A stretch of DNA of 64,000 nucleotides from JAIBJN01 sp963847985. Lineage in GTDB: Bacteria; Actinomycetota; Thermoleophilia; Gaiellales; Gaiellaceae. The DNA lies in NCBI GenBank assembly GCA_963847985.1, contig CAWKBS010000011.1:152788-216787 (forward strand), read 5' to 3'. This document shows positions 7,679-15,525 of the stretch, piece after piece; within the stretch, counting starts at the first letter, position 1; each line of letters opens with the position of its first letter. The translations under genes and the position numbers were made by a program. The notes beneath the pieces were generated by a model. That model saw only the letters and a list, made by a program, of their open reading frames with translations. It ran no database searches and was not told the DNA's origin.

Positions 7679-9846
7679 CAGGCGCTGAGCGCCTCGGCCT
7701 GCGGGTCGGCCGGCAGCCGCTTCGAGACGACCTGCGAGATGCCGTCGGCGCCCATGGTCACGCCGTAGAGGATATCGGCGGCCTCGATCGTCCTCTTCTG
7801 GTGGGTGACGACGATGAACTGGGCGCGGCCGGCGAAGCGGCGCAGAAGGTCTGTGAAGCGGCTGATGTTGGCATCGTCGAGCGCGGCCTCTACCTCGTCG
7901 AGCAGATAGAAGGGGCACGGCCGCGCGAGGAAGAGCGCAAACAGGAACGAAATCGCGCCCAGCGCCTTCTCGCCGCCCGACAGGAGCGAGAGGCGCGTGA
8001 CGCGCTTGCCGGCGGGCTGGAGCTCGATCTCGATCCCGGGCTCGCCGCCGTCCTCGTCGGCGACCCGGACAATCCGGCCGCTGCCGCCCGGGAAGAGCGT
8101 GCCCGCAACCTCCTCGAAATGCCGCTCGACCTCGGAGAGCGTCTCCTCGAAGCGGCGCTCGACGGTCTCGGCGAGCTCGTCGCGCAGCTCCTCGAGCTCG
8201 GAGAGGGAGCGCTCGAGGTCCTCGCGCTGCTCGGTGAGCTCCTCCAGGCGCGCCTTCTCGCGCGCGTGCTCCTCGGCGGCCAGCGGGTTGACCTGGCCGA
8301 GCGCCTCGCGGCGGCGCTCCAGGCGCTCGAGCTGCCCGCGAAGCTCGTCCGCCTCGTCGTCCGTCAGTGCCTCGCCCTCGGCCTCCTCGGGAAGCCGGCG
8401 CAGGATCTCCTCGCGCTCGGCCTCGAGCCGCGCGCGCTCGATTCCGATCGCGGAGAGCCGCTCGGCCGCCTCCGACGCCGCCCGCCGGAGCTCCGCCTCG
8501 AGCCCGCCGAGGCGCCGCAGCTCCTCGCCGAGCTCGCCGGCCCGGCTCCCGCCGGCGTCGACTCGGGCCCTGAGCGGCGGCTCCAGGTGCGCCGCGTGCG
8601 CGGCCGCGCTTGCGAGGGACACCGCGGCGCGCTCGGCCAGCTCCGCCAGGCCGCGCAGGGCATCCTCCCGGGTCGAGGCTTCAGGGGCCGCCGGAGCCGC
8701 CTCGGCGCCCGCCGCGAACCAGCTTTCCCCGCCGGAGAGGGCGACGAGGGCGTCGCGGCGCTCCGCGTGCGCCCGTTTCAGGCGCGCGACGGCCTCGGCC
8801 AGCTCGACCTGCTCGGGTGCCCACGCGTTGGCCGCCGTCAGCGCGCGCTCGTAGCTCGGGGGCTTGGGCGGTGCCGGGAGGCGAGGACGGTCGGCGTCCG
8901 CGCGCAGCGCGGCGGCCGTCTCCTCGGCCCGCTCGCGGCGGAGATCGAGGCGCTCCACTGCGCTCCGCAGGCGGTAGAGCGCTGCGGTCGCCTGCTCGTG
9001 GCGCCCGGCCGCCTCGGCGAGGCCCTCCTCTGCCTGCCGCCGCTCTGCGAGCACGCCCTCGAGCCGCTCGTCGCGGCGGCGGCGCTCCTGCGTCGCCCCG
9101 GTCAGGCGCTCGTCGACCTCGGCGAGGCGCCGGTCGTTCGACTCGAGCTCGGCCGCTGCGAGCCGCGTCTTCAGCCCTTCGATCTCGACCGCGAGCTTCT
9201 CGGCGCGCTCGGCTGCGCTCGCCTGCAGGGCCAGCGGCCGGAGGCGCTTGCGCACCTCGTCCTCCAGGTCGCATGCCCGCTCCACCTGCACCTGCACGCG
9301 GGCCAGCTTCAGCTCGGCCCGGTGGCGGCGCCGCTTGAACTTGCCGAGACCGGCAGCCTCCTCCACGAGCGCACGGCGCTCCTCGGGCTTCGAGACGAGG
9401 ATCTCCTCGACGCGGCCCTGGGAGATGATCGAGTGCCGTTCCCCGGCGAGACCGATGTCGGCGAGAAGCTCGACGACGTCGGTGCGGCGCACGCGGGCAC
9501 GGTTGACGAGGTACTCGCCCTCGGCCTCCCGATGCAGGCGCCGGACGACGGAGAGCTCGGCCACGTCCAGCGGCCCGTCGCCGGCCTCGTTGTCGAAGAG
9601 GAGCTCGACCTCGCACCAGCTCGCCGCCGGCCTGTCTTTCGAGCCCGCGTACAGGACGTCGTCGGGCTTCTCGGCGCGCAGCTCGCTCGGGCTCAGGCTG
9701 CCCGCGGCCCAGACGATCGCGTCCGAGATGTTCGACTTGCCCGAGCCGTTCGGGCCGACGACCACGGCCACGCCCGGCTCGAGGCGAACCTCGACCGGAT
9801 CCGGGAACGACTTGAAGCCGCGGATCTTGACGGCACGCAGGTGCAA
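7678..9846 (-). CDS. smc: SMC-family chromosome segregation ATPase, short and hinge-less
   Basis: The ATPase head is complete. Walker A GPNGSGKSN is at residues 31-39, the Q-loop region SIISQGRVEEIL at 139-150, signature LSGGEKAL at about 622-629 and Walker B FYLLDEVEAALDD at about 647-659. Normal bacterial SMC has about 1150-1200 residues with a hinge of about 150. This one has 722. The coiled coils (about 165-318 and 395-600) are about half length, and the centre is a Pro/Ala-rich stretch (RPRLPAPPKPP at 320-330) with no hinge-like sequence. The frame is open throughout. scpA and scpB are present at 49.0-50.3 kb, so a kleisin complex is expected. Confidence 0.9.
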   Translation of the reverse strand: MHLRAVKIRGFKSFPDPVEVRLEPGVAVVVGPNGSGKSNISDAIVWAAGSLSPSELRAEKPDDVLYAGSKDRPAASWCEVELLFDNEAGDGPLDVAELSVVRRLHREAEGEYLVNRARVRRTDVVELLADIGLAGERHSIISQGRVEEILVSKPEERRALVEEAAGLGKFKRRRHRAELKLARVQVQVERACDLEDEVRKRLRPLALQASAAERAEKLAVEIEGLKTRLAAAELESNDRRLAEVDERLTGATQERRRRDERLEGVLAERRQAEEGLAEAAGRHEQATAALYRLRSAVERLDLRRERAEETAAALRADADRPRLPAPPKPPSYERALTAANAWAPEQVELAEAVARLKRAHAERRDALVALSGGESWFAAGAEAAPAAPEASTREDALRGLAELAERAAVSLASAAAHAAHLEPPLRARVDAGGSRAGELGEELRRLGGLEAELRRAASEAAERLSAIGIERARLEAEREEILRRLPEEAEGEALTDDEADELRGQLERLERRREALGQVNPLAAEEHAREKARLEELTEQREDLERSLSELEELRDELAETVERRFEETLSEVERHFEEVAGTLFPGGSGRIVRVADEDGGEPGIEIELQPAGKRVTRLSLLSGGEKALGAISFLFALFLARPCPFYLLDEVEAALDDANISRFTDLLRRFAGRAQFIVVTHQKRTIEAADILYGVTMGADGISQVVSKRLPADPQAEALSA

Positions 9847-9886
9847 GGCGCGAAGTCTGACGGTCGGGACGGACGGCCGGTTCCGG

Positions 9887-10345
9887 TCAGCCCTCGGACG
9901 AGGCAGGGCGGGCGAGCTCGCTCCGCCACTCGGACACCTCGGTCATCGAGATCTCCTCGATCCGGCGGACGAACGCCGCCAGGGCCGCGTCCTCGCCCCG
10001 CTCCGGCCCGTAGTCGGGAGGCGTCCGCGTGTCGTAGCGCACGCGCTCGCTCTTCAGCGCCTCGGCCGCGTAGGCCCAGCGGGACTTGTTCTGGAGCCAG
10101 CGAAACGTCCCCGCCAGGCCGGCGGCGACCGACGCGAGCGCGGCGGGAAGGGCCTGGACGGCCTTCGGGACGCCCGACCAGAGGATGAGGACCGGGGTGG
10201 CCGCGGCCAGCCCCACGGCTGCCGACTGGACGACGGCGAACCACCGCTGCGCCTGGACGGAGTGCGTCGAGTACCACTCGATCTGGGCGTCGCACCGGCG
10301 GATGGCCTCCGCCTCGCGTTCGTCGAACGAGCGCCCGGCCGCCAA
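9887..10345 (-). CDS. DUF4231-like two-helix membrane protein
   Basis: A 152-residue protein with two predicted membrane helices in the middle (roughly 40-57 AAVGLAAATPVLIL and 68-84 LPAALASVAAGLAGTF). Polar helical ends on both sides include SRWAYAAEALKSERVRYDTRTPPD. This layout resembles DUF4231/SLATT-type proteins, some of which are linked to defence or nucleotide signalling. Here I see no effector partner, so no function is claimed. It is flanked by two similar copies of the smc 5' end. Confidence 0.65.
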   Translation of the reverse strand: MAAGRSFDEREAEAIRRCDAQIEWYSTHSVQAQRWFAVVQSAAVGLAAATPVLILWSGVPKAVQALPAALASVAAGLAGTFRWLQNKSRWAYAAEALKSERVRYDTRTPPDYGPERGEDAALAAFVRRIEEISMTEVSEWRSELARPASSEG

Positions 10346-10350
10346 CCGGT

Positions 10351-10440
10351 CTAGACCTCGGACGCCCGATCCGGGAACGACCCGACGCCCCGGATCTCGG
10401 CGGAGAGACGCATGAACTCGGAAGTCTGACGGCCGAGACG
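10351..10440 (-). pseudogene. Relic of the smc 5' end
   Basis: On the minus strand this reads MRLSAEIRGVGSFPDRASEV and then a stop, against MHLRAVKIRGFKSFPDPVEV at the start of smc. At base level 10355-10440 aligns with 9797-9880 and shares blocks such as GATCCGGGAACGAC and AAGTCTGACGG. It looks like a partial duplication left when the DUF4231-like gene came to lie next to smc. Confidence 0.6.
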
Positions 10441-10490
10441 GACGAGCCGACGCCTCAGCGCGATGACGCGGGCTCCCCGTTCTTGCGGTG

Positions 10491-10769
10491 CTAGCTGCTC
10501 TCGGGCGCCCGCAGCTCGAGGCAGCTCACGCCCTGCAGGTCGAGCCAGATACGGCCTTCGCCGCGCACGACCCGCAGCAGCACCGCGTCGCACCCCGGGC
10601 AGCGCGCGACCGAGCCGGGCGCCTGCGCGTAGACGGCGAGGGCGCCGATCTCCCACACGGCGCCGCACGAGGAGCACGTCGAGCGGGCGACCGTCAGCTC
10701 GCCGACGAACACGTCGCCGAGGAGGCCGCCGATCGCGTTGCCGTCCAGCTTGAGGTCTGCCGTCTCCAT
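10491..10769 (-). CDS. DUF6510-like zinc-ribbon protein
   Basis: A 92-residue protein with two CxxC pairs (CSSCGAVWE about residues 32-35, CPGCDAVLLRV about 57-60), typical of a zinc ribbon. It ends LDLQGVSCLELRAPE. Small proteins of this type sit beside FAD reductases and sulfite-oxidase-like proteins in actinobacteria. Here its start is 3 bases from the stop of the FAD reductase. The biochemical role is unknown. Confidence 0.75.
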   Translation of the reverse strand: METADLKLDGNAIGGLLGDVFVGELTVARSTCSSCGAVWEIGALAVYAQAPGSVARCPGCDAVLLRVVRGEGRIWLDLQGVSCLELRAPESS

Positions 10770-10772
10770 CGC

Positions 10773-11534
10773 TCAAGGCCCGGTCGGGCCGAACCGCTCG
10801 GTCCTGACGCGCGCCGGGTCGTAGCCTAGGGCGACCAGGCCGTCCGCCGCCACCTCGACGAAGCGGGTCGAGCCGCAGACGAACGCGGCGGCCCCGCCGT
10901 CCGCGGGGCCGAAGACCTCCGCGAGCATCTCGCCGTCGATGCGCCGCGCGTAGCCCTCCCAGCCGTCGGGCCGCTCTCGGGTCAGCGTGTGCACGACTCT
11001 GAGTGCCGGATCGGCGGCGGCGAGAGCATCCAGCTCCTCGCGGTAGATGACGTCCTCGAGGGTCCGCGACGAGTAGAGCAGCGCCGCCGGCAAGTCGAGG
11101 CCTGCGGCCGACCGGTGGCGCAGCATGGCCATGAGCGGAACGATCCCCGAGCCGCCCGCGACCAGGTGAAGTGGGTCGCCGACCGTGCCGTCCCAGACGA
11201 AGTAGCCGCCGATCGGGCCGCGCAGCTCGAAGCGGTCTCCGACCCGCAGCTCCTCGGTCAGGAAGGGCGAGACCTCGCCGTCGTCGAGCTCTTCGACGGT
11301 GAGGACGATGCGCTCGCCGTCCGTGGGCGTCGCAATGGAGTAGCTGCGCTCGGCCTGGTAGCCGTCCTCCGCGGTCAGGCGCACGTCGACGTGCTGGCCC
11401 GGACGGTGGCCGGCCCAGCCCGGGACGTCGAGGATCAGGCTGGTGACGCGCGGGGTCTCCGGCACGAGCTCCACGACCTCGGCGAGGAGCCACCGGAGCG
11501 GCGTCAGTCGCCCCAGTACCGCTGCTCCTGCCAC
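10773..11534 (-). CDS. Ferredoxin-NADP reductase-type FAD/NAD(P) oxidoreductase
   Basis: About 253 residues with the FNR fold. The FAD-binding barrel has RPGQHVDVRL and ERSYSIATP, and the NAD(P) domain has HLVAGGSGIVPLMAMLRHR, LLYSSRTLEDVIYREEL and FVCGSTRFVE. No iron-sulfur motif is present, so it is a reductase module needing a partner. I chose the GTG at 11534, which overlaps the molybdopterin gene by 31 bases; a CTG just after that gene's stop is another option. The frame is open far upstream only because the broken rpiA reads into it. Confidence 0.88.
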   Translation of the reverse strand: MAGAAVLGRLTPLRWLLAEVVELVPETPRVTSLILDVPGWAGHRPGQHVDVRLTAEDGYQAERSYSIATPTDGERIVLTVEELDDGEVSPFLTEELRVGDRFELRGPIGGYFVWDGTVGDPLHLVAGGSGIVPLMAMLRHRSAAGLDLPAALLYSSRTLEDVIYREELDALAAADPALRVVHTLTRERPDGWEGYARRIDGEMLAEVFGPADGGAAAFVCGSTRFVEVAADGLVALGYDPARVRTERFGPTGP

Positions 11535-12106
11535 GGATCCCCGTAGAGGTGGTAGCCGAGGGACTCCCAGAAGCCGGGCTCGTCCTCGTCCAGGAGCCGC
11601 AGGCCGCGCACCCACTTGGCGCTCTTCCAGAAGTAGAGGTGCGGGACGAGCAGCCGGGCCGGGCCGCCGTGCTCCGGGTCGAGCGGCTCGCCGTCGTAGC
11701 CGAAAGCGACCCAGGCCTTGCCGTCGGTCACGTCCTCGAGCGGGAGGTTGGTCGTGTAGCCGCCGTCGCTCCACGCCATGACGTAGGCCGCATCCGTCTC
11801 GACGCCGTCGAGCAGCGTGTCCACGGAGACGCCTTCCCACTCGGTGTCGAGCTTCGACCACTTCGTGACGCAGTGGATGTCCTTCGTGATCGTCTCCTGC
11901 GGCAGCGCCGTGAGCTCGTCCCAGCTCCAGCGCGCCAGCTCCTCGCCGCCCTCGGAGATCGTGAAGCTCCAGGTCTCGAGCGGCGTGTGCGGCGTCGGGC
12001 CCGCCGAGAGCACGGGAAAATCGTGCGTCTCGTACTGGCCGGGCGGGATGCGCCCGCTCTCGTCCGTCTCGCGCTTGCCGCGGAAGCCGCGGGTGATGAA
12101 GGCCAC
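11504..12106 (-). CDS. Sulfite-oxidase-like molybdopterin-dependent oxidoreductase
   Basis: A 200-residue protein with only the molybdopterin domain of the sulfite oxidase family. IHCVTKWSK carries the cysteine that ligates Mo. VMAWSDGGYTTNLPLEDV and GGPARLLVPHLYFWKSAKWV follow, and GYHLYGDPW is near the end. There is no Tat or Sec signal, so it should be cytosolic, unlike periplasmic MsrP. With the overlapping FAD reductase and the zinc-ribbon protein it probably forms an electron-transfer unit. The substrate is unknown. Confidence 0.88.
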   Translation of the reverse strand: MAFITRGFRGKRETDESGRIPPGQYETHDFPVLSAGPTPHTPLETWSFTISEGGEELARWSWDELTALPQETITKDIHCVTKWSKLDTEWEGVSVDTLLDGVETDAAYVMAWSDGGYTTNLPLEDVTDGKAWVAFGYDGEPLDPEHGGPARLLVPHLYFWKSAKWVRGLRLLDEDEPGFWESLGYHLYGDPWQEQRYWGD

Positions 12107-12115
12107 GGCGCGAGC

Positions 12116-12755
12116 TTAGCCAGCGATGCGCTCGACGGCGCCGCCGCGGCCGACGAGGACCTCGGAGACGAGCTCCGGGGGAAAGAGGCCGTGCTCGACC
12201 ACGCCGGGCGTAGCGGCCAGGCGGGCCGCGAGCTCCGCGGGCTCGCCCACCGCCCCCAGGTAGTCGGCGATCAGCGCCGCCGTCCGGGCTCGGCGGCACG
12301 TCGCGCAGCTCGGCGTCGCCGACGCGGGCAAGCGTGGCTCGCACGCCGTAGGCGAGGATCTCGAGCGGCACCGGCGGGCCGATCGCCTCCACGAGCTTGT
12401 CGGAGGAGGCGACGACGACGAAGCGCTCGGCCGCGGCCGCCACGATCTTCTCCCGCGTGTGCGCCGCGCCGCCGCCCTTGACGAGCCAGCCGTCCGGCGC
12501 GATCTGATCGGCTCCGTCCACGGCCAGGTCGAGGCGGTCGAGCTCGTCGAAGGGCTCGACGGCCAGACCGAGCTCGCGTGCAGCGCTCTCCGTCTGCAGC
12601 GACGTGGCGACGCAGCGGAGGCGCAGGCCGCGGCGCGCGAGCGCCGGGAGGAAGTACGCCACCGTGGAGCCTGTCCCCAGCCCGACGACCATCCCGTCCC
12701 GGACGAGCTCGGCAGCCGCCTCGGCGGCGACGCGCTTTTCGTCGTCGGCGGTCAC
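12116..12755 (-). pseudogene. rpiA: Ribose-5-phosphate isomerase A, frame broken
   Basis: RpiA interconverts ribose 5-phosphate and ribulose 5-phosphate. From the GTG at 12755 the frame gives LGTGSTVAYFLPAL, DGADQIAPDGWLVKGGGAAH.REK and ASSDKLV, all family motifs. At about 12290, after SPDGG, the frame is lost. It continues in another frame as LIADYLGAVGEP...VVEHGLFPPELVSEVLVGRG, the normal RpiA end, stopping at 12116. One base gained or two lost explains it. The two halves join without missing residues, so a sequence error is as likely as a real mutation. It diverges from the SDR gene with 25 bases between. Confidence 0.85.
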
Positions 12756-12780
12756 GCTGTCAGCGTAGGATCCCGGGAGG
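12756..12780. promoter_or_regulatory. Overlapping divergent promoters rpiA / SDR
   Basis: The 25-base gap holds TAGGAT (12766-12771), 9 bases before the SDR ATG. On the other strand TACGCT (12767-12762) lies 6 bases before the rpiA GTG. The boxes overlap in AGCGTAGGAT, so both mRNAs would be leaderless or nearly so. GGGAGG touches the SDR start and could serve as a ribosome site if transcription starts further up. Confidence 0.5.
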
Positions 12781-13554
12781 ATGGCCTCCGACGCCGAGCT
12801 CGCCGGGAGGGTCGCGCTCGTCACGGGCGGCGGGCGCGGGATCGGCCGCGGGATCGCGCTCGAGCTCACGCGGGCCGGAGCGCGGGTCGCCGTGGCCGCG
12901 CGCACGCGGGCGCAGGTCGAGGAGACCGCAGGCGAGATCGACGGCCTGGCGATCGAGGCCGACGTCTCGAAGCGCGAGGACGTGGAGCGGATGGTCGCCA
13001 CGGCCGAGCAGGAGCTCGGGCCGCTCGACGTGCTCGTCGCCAACGCCGGCATCGCGAACTGGGAAGAGGCCGCGTGGGAGGTCGAGCCGGAGGAGTGGTG
13101 GCGGATCCTCGAGGTCAACGTGCTGGGCGTCTACCTCTGCTGCCGCGCCGTCATCCCGGGGATGATCGAGCGCGGCGGCGGCCGGATCGTCAACGTCGCG
13201 AGCGGCGCCGCTTACCTGCCCGGCAGCACCTCGACGGCCTACAGCGCCAGCAAGGCGGCGGTGCACCGCTTCAGCGAGACGCTCGCGAACCAGCTCGCGC
13301 CGCACGGCATCCCTGTCTTCTCCATCAGCCCCGGCCTCGTCCGCACGGACCTGATCGGGAGCCACTTCGGCGACGACGCACCCTGGACGCCCCCCGAGCT
13401 GGCGCCGCGCCTCGTCCGTGCGCTCGCCTCCGGCAAGCTCGACGCGCTCTCGGGCCGCTACCTCCACGCCGAGCACGACGACATCGACGACGTGGCGAGC
13501 CGCGCCGACCAGATCGTCGCCGACGACCTCAACGCGATCCGCCTGCGCCGCTGA
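12781..13554 (+). CDS. Short-chain dehydrogenase/reductase
   Basis: A 257-residue classical SDR. TGGGRGIGRGI (about 15-25) is the nucleotide-binding glycine motif, NAGIAN the next, and SGAAYLPGSTSTAYSASKAA holds the catalytic Ser, Tyr and Lys. SPGLVRTDL follows. The substrate cannot be told; the best-known relatives are 3-oxoacyl-ACP reductase-like. Its TGA overlaps the ATG of the ROK kinase, so the two are co-transcribed and perhaps act in one sugar or polyol pathway. Confidence 0.88.
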   Translation: MASDAELAGRVALVTGGGRGIGRGIALELTRAGARVAVAARTRAQVEETAGEIDGLAIEADVSKREDVERMVATAEQELGPLDVLVANAGIANWEEAAWEVEPEEWWRILEVNVLGVYLCCRAVIPGMIERGGGRIVNVASGAAYLPGSTSTAYSASKAAVHRFSETLANQLAPHGIPVFSISPGLVRTDLIGSHFGDDAPWTPPELAPRLVRALASGKLDALSGRYLHAEHDDIDDVASRADQIVADDLNAIRLRR

Positions 13555-14513
13555 TGCCGACCTTCCGGGCCGGTATCGACCTCGGCGCCACGAAGATCCA
13601 GGCCGTTGTCGTCGGGCCCGACCACACCGTCGTCGGGCAGGCGCGGCATCCGACGCCGACCGAGGGCGGGCCCACCGACGTCACGGCCAGAATCGCGGAC
13701 TCCGTGCGCGAGGCAGCCGGGTCCGCCGGCGTCGCCGTCGAGGAGCTGGGCGGCATCGGCATCGGCTCGCCCGGCGCGGTCGACCAGGAGACCGGCACCG
13801 TCGCCTCCGCCCGGAACCTGCCGAACTGGGAGGAGCCGTTCCCGCTCGCCGAGGCGCTCGGCGAGGCGCTCGGGGCGCCGGTTCGCGTCGACAACGACGT
13901 CCAGGCGGCCGTTCTCGGTGAGCTTGAGCTGGGCGCCGGGAAGCCGTTCTCCTCGTTTCTCGGCGTCTGGTGGGGGACCGGCGTCGGCGGCGGGATCGTC
14001 CTCGACCGCAGGCTCTGGCTCGGGCGCGGCGCCGCCGGGGAGATCGGCCACGTCGTCGTGAAGCGCGGCGGGGCACGCTGCCCCTGCGGCCGCGAGGGGT
14101 GCCTCGAGGCGTACGCCGGCCGCGGGGCGATGGAGCGACGCGCGCGCGAGCTCGCCGAACGGGGCCACAAGACCGTCCTCTTCCAGCTCATGGAGAAGCG
14201 AGGGCGCGACCGGCTGACGAGCGGTGTGTGGGCAGCCGCGCTCGACCGCAACGACCACATGGCGACCGACCTCGTCCAGCGCGCGGTCATGGCCCTCGGA
14301 GCGGGCATCGCCTCGGCCGTCAACCTGCTCGACGTCGAGGCCGTGATCGTCGGCGGCGGGCTCGGCACCCGCCTCGGCGAGCCCTACGTCGAGAGGATCG
14401 CCGAAGCGATGCAGCCGCACCTGTTCGTGGACGCGCGGCCTCCGGCCATGGTCACGGCGGGGCTCGGCGACCTCGGCGGCGCCGTCGGCGCCGCGCTCCT
14501 GGTCGAGCCCTGA
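13554..14513 (+). CDS. ROK-family sugar kinase (glucokinase-like)
   Basis: A 319-residue ROK protein. The N-terminal phosphate loop is AGIDLGATKIQAVVV. GIGIGSPGAVD, RVDNDVQAAVLGE with the catalytic Asp, and WWGTGVGGGIVLD follow. The zinc signature is CPCGREGCLEAYAG. There is no DNA-binding N domain, so it is an enzyme and not a repressor. Glucose is the likely substrate by family, but other hexoses are possible. ATG at 13554 overlaps the SDR stop. Confidence 0.9.
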   Translation: MPTFRAGIDLGATKIQAVVVGPDHTVVGQARHPTPTEGGPTDVTARIADSVREAAGSAGVAVEELGGIGIGSPGAVDQETGTVASARNLPNWEEPFPLAEALGEALGAPVRVDNDVQAAVLGELELGAGKPFSSFLGVWWGTGVGGGIVLDRRLWLGRGAAGEIGHVVVKRGGARCPCGREGCLEAYAGRGAMERRARELAERGHKTVLFQLMEKRGRDRLTSGVWAAALDRNDHMATDLVQRAVMALGAGIASAVNLLDVEAVIVGGGLGTRLGEPYVERIAEAMQPHLFVDARPPAMVTAGLGDLGGAVGAALLVEP

Positions 14514-14514
14514 G

Positions 14515-15171
14515 CTAGCCGCCGGGCGCGGTCAGCTTCTCGAGAGCCTCGCGGGCCGCGACCTGCTCGGCCGCCTTCTTCGAGGCGCCCTGGCCCGTGC
14601 CCACGACCTCGCCGTCGATCGTGGCGGCGCAGGTGAAGTTGCGATCGTGCGGCGGGCCCTCCGCGGTCACGACGGAGTAGGTGACGGCGAGCCCCCGTCG
14701 CGCCAGCTCCTCCTGGAGCTCGGTCTTGTAGTCGACGTGGCCCTCGAGCGCGTAGTCGATGCGCTCCTGGAACGCGTCGACGATCGGCCCGCGGAGCGGC
14801 TCGAAGCCGTGCTCGAGGTAGAGCGCGCCCAGGCAGGCCTCGACGAGCGCGGCGAGCACGTTCCGGTTGTCGGCCAGGCGCAGCAGCTCGTCCGCGTCGA
14901 CCGTTCCCGCGTTGCCGGCGAAGAGCTCGCCGAGGCCCAGCCGCCTGCCGACGAGGGCGCAGCTGTGCCGCGAGACGACGTGGGCGCGGATCTTGGCCAG
15001 CTGGCCCTCCGCCTCGTTGGGGAAGCGGTCGTAGAGCTCCTCGGCGATTGCGAGGCCGAGCACGCTGTCCCCGAGGAACTCGAGGCGCTCGTAGGAATCC
15101 GCGCGGCTGGGCGCCCACGAGGAATGCGTGAAGGCGTGGCTGAGGCGCTCGTCCGGAAGCGCCTTGATCAG
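14515..15171 (-). CDS. rnc: Ribonuclease III
   Basis: RNase III cuts double-stranded RNA in rRNA and mRNA maturation. The catalytic motif ERLEFLGDSVLG is encoded at about 15060-15095, with HAFTHSSW before it. The second acidic site is in EACLGALYLE, and a dsRNA-binding domain follows (YKTELQEELARRG...ASKKAAEQVAAREAL). The first ordinary start, GTG at 15063, would remove the catalytic motif. Upstream no ATG, GTG or TTG exists in frame back to the acpP stop. A CTG at 15171, 9 bases after GGAG, is the best candidate. Order acpP-rnc is usual. Confidence 0.88.
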   Translation of the reverse strand: MIKALPDERLSHAFTHSSWAPSRADSYERLEFLGDSVLGLAIAEELYDRFPNEAEGQLAKIRAHVVSRHSCALVGRRLGLGELFAGNAGTVDADELLRLADNRNVLAALVEACLGALYLEHGFEPLRGPIVDAFQERIDYALEGHVDYKTELQEELARRGLAVTYSVVTAEGPPHDRNFTCAATIDGEVVGTGQGASKKAAEQVAAREALEKLTAPGG

Positions 15172-15199
15172 GGCGAGGAGCTCCGCCCCCGTCCCCGGG

Positions 15200-15445
15200 C
15201 TATTGGTGGGTGGAGATGTAGTCGACTGCCTGCCCGACCGTCTGGATCTGCTGGGCGTCCTCGTCCGAGATCTTGATCCCGAACTGGTCCTCGAGCTCCA
15301 TGATGAGCTCGACGAGATCGAGCGAGTCGGCGTCGAGATCTTCCTGGAACGAGGCCTCCTCCGTGATCTCGGTCTCTTCGATCCCGAGCTGCTCGATAAG
15401 AACGTCCTTCACCCGCTCGGCGATCTCTTCGCGCGTAGCTGCCAT
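15200..15445 (-). CDS. acpP: Acyl carrier protein
   Basis: An 81-residue acidic four-helix protein with the phosphopantetheine site DLDADSLDLVELIMELE, Ser at about residue 41. It carries acyl chains in type II fatty acid synthesis. It lies between plsX and rnc, a classical arrangement. ATG start at 15445; the 80 bases up to plsX hold no gene. Confidence 0.97.
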   Translation of the reverse strand: MAATREEIAERVKDVLIEQLGIEETEITEEASFQEDLDADSLDLVELIMELEDQFGIKISDEDAQQIQTVGQAVDYISTHQ

Positions 15446-15525
15446 CTCGGATTTCTCCTGCCTTTCTCTCTGTTGCGGACACCCAGGTGAACGGCGCCGG
15501 ATGCTACCACGGTTTGCGGAGAGGT

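Noticed and set aside
7801..10188. A 795-codon open frame on the plus strand opposite smc
   Set aside because: It is the antisense shadow of the GC-rich smc gene; no family motifs, and low-complexity Arg/Leu/Glu-rich translation.
10773..13118. A 781-residue frame joining RpiA to the FAD reductase
   Set aside because: The fusion exists only because rpiA is frame-shifted; the middle third is a wrong-frame reading of the molybdopterin gene.
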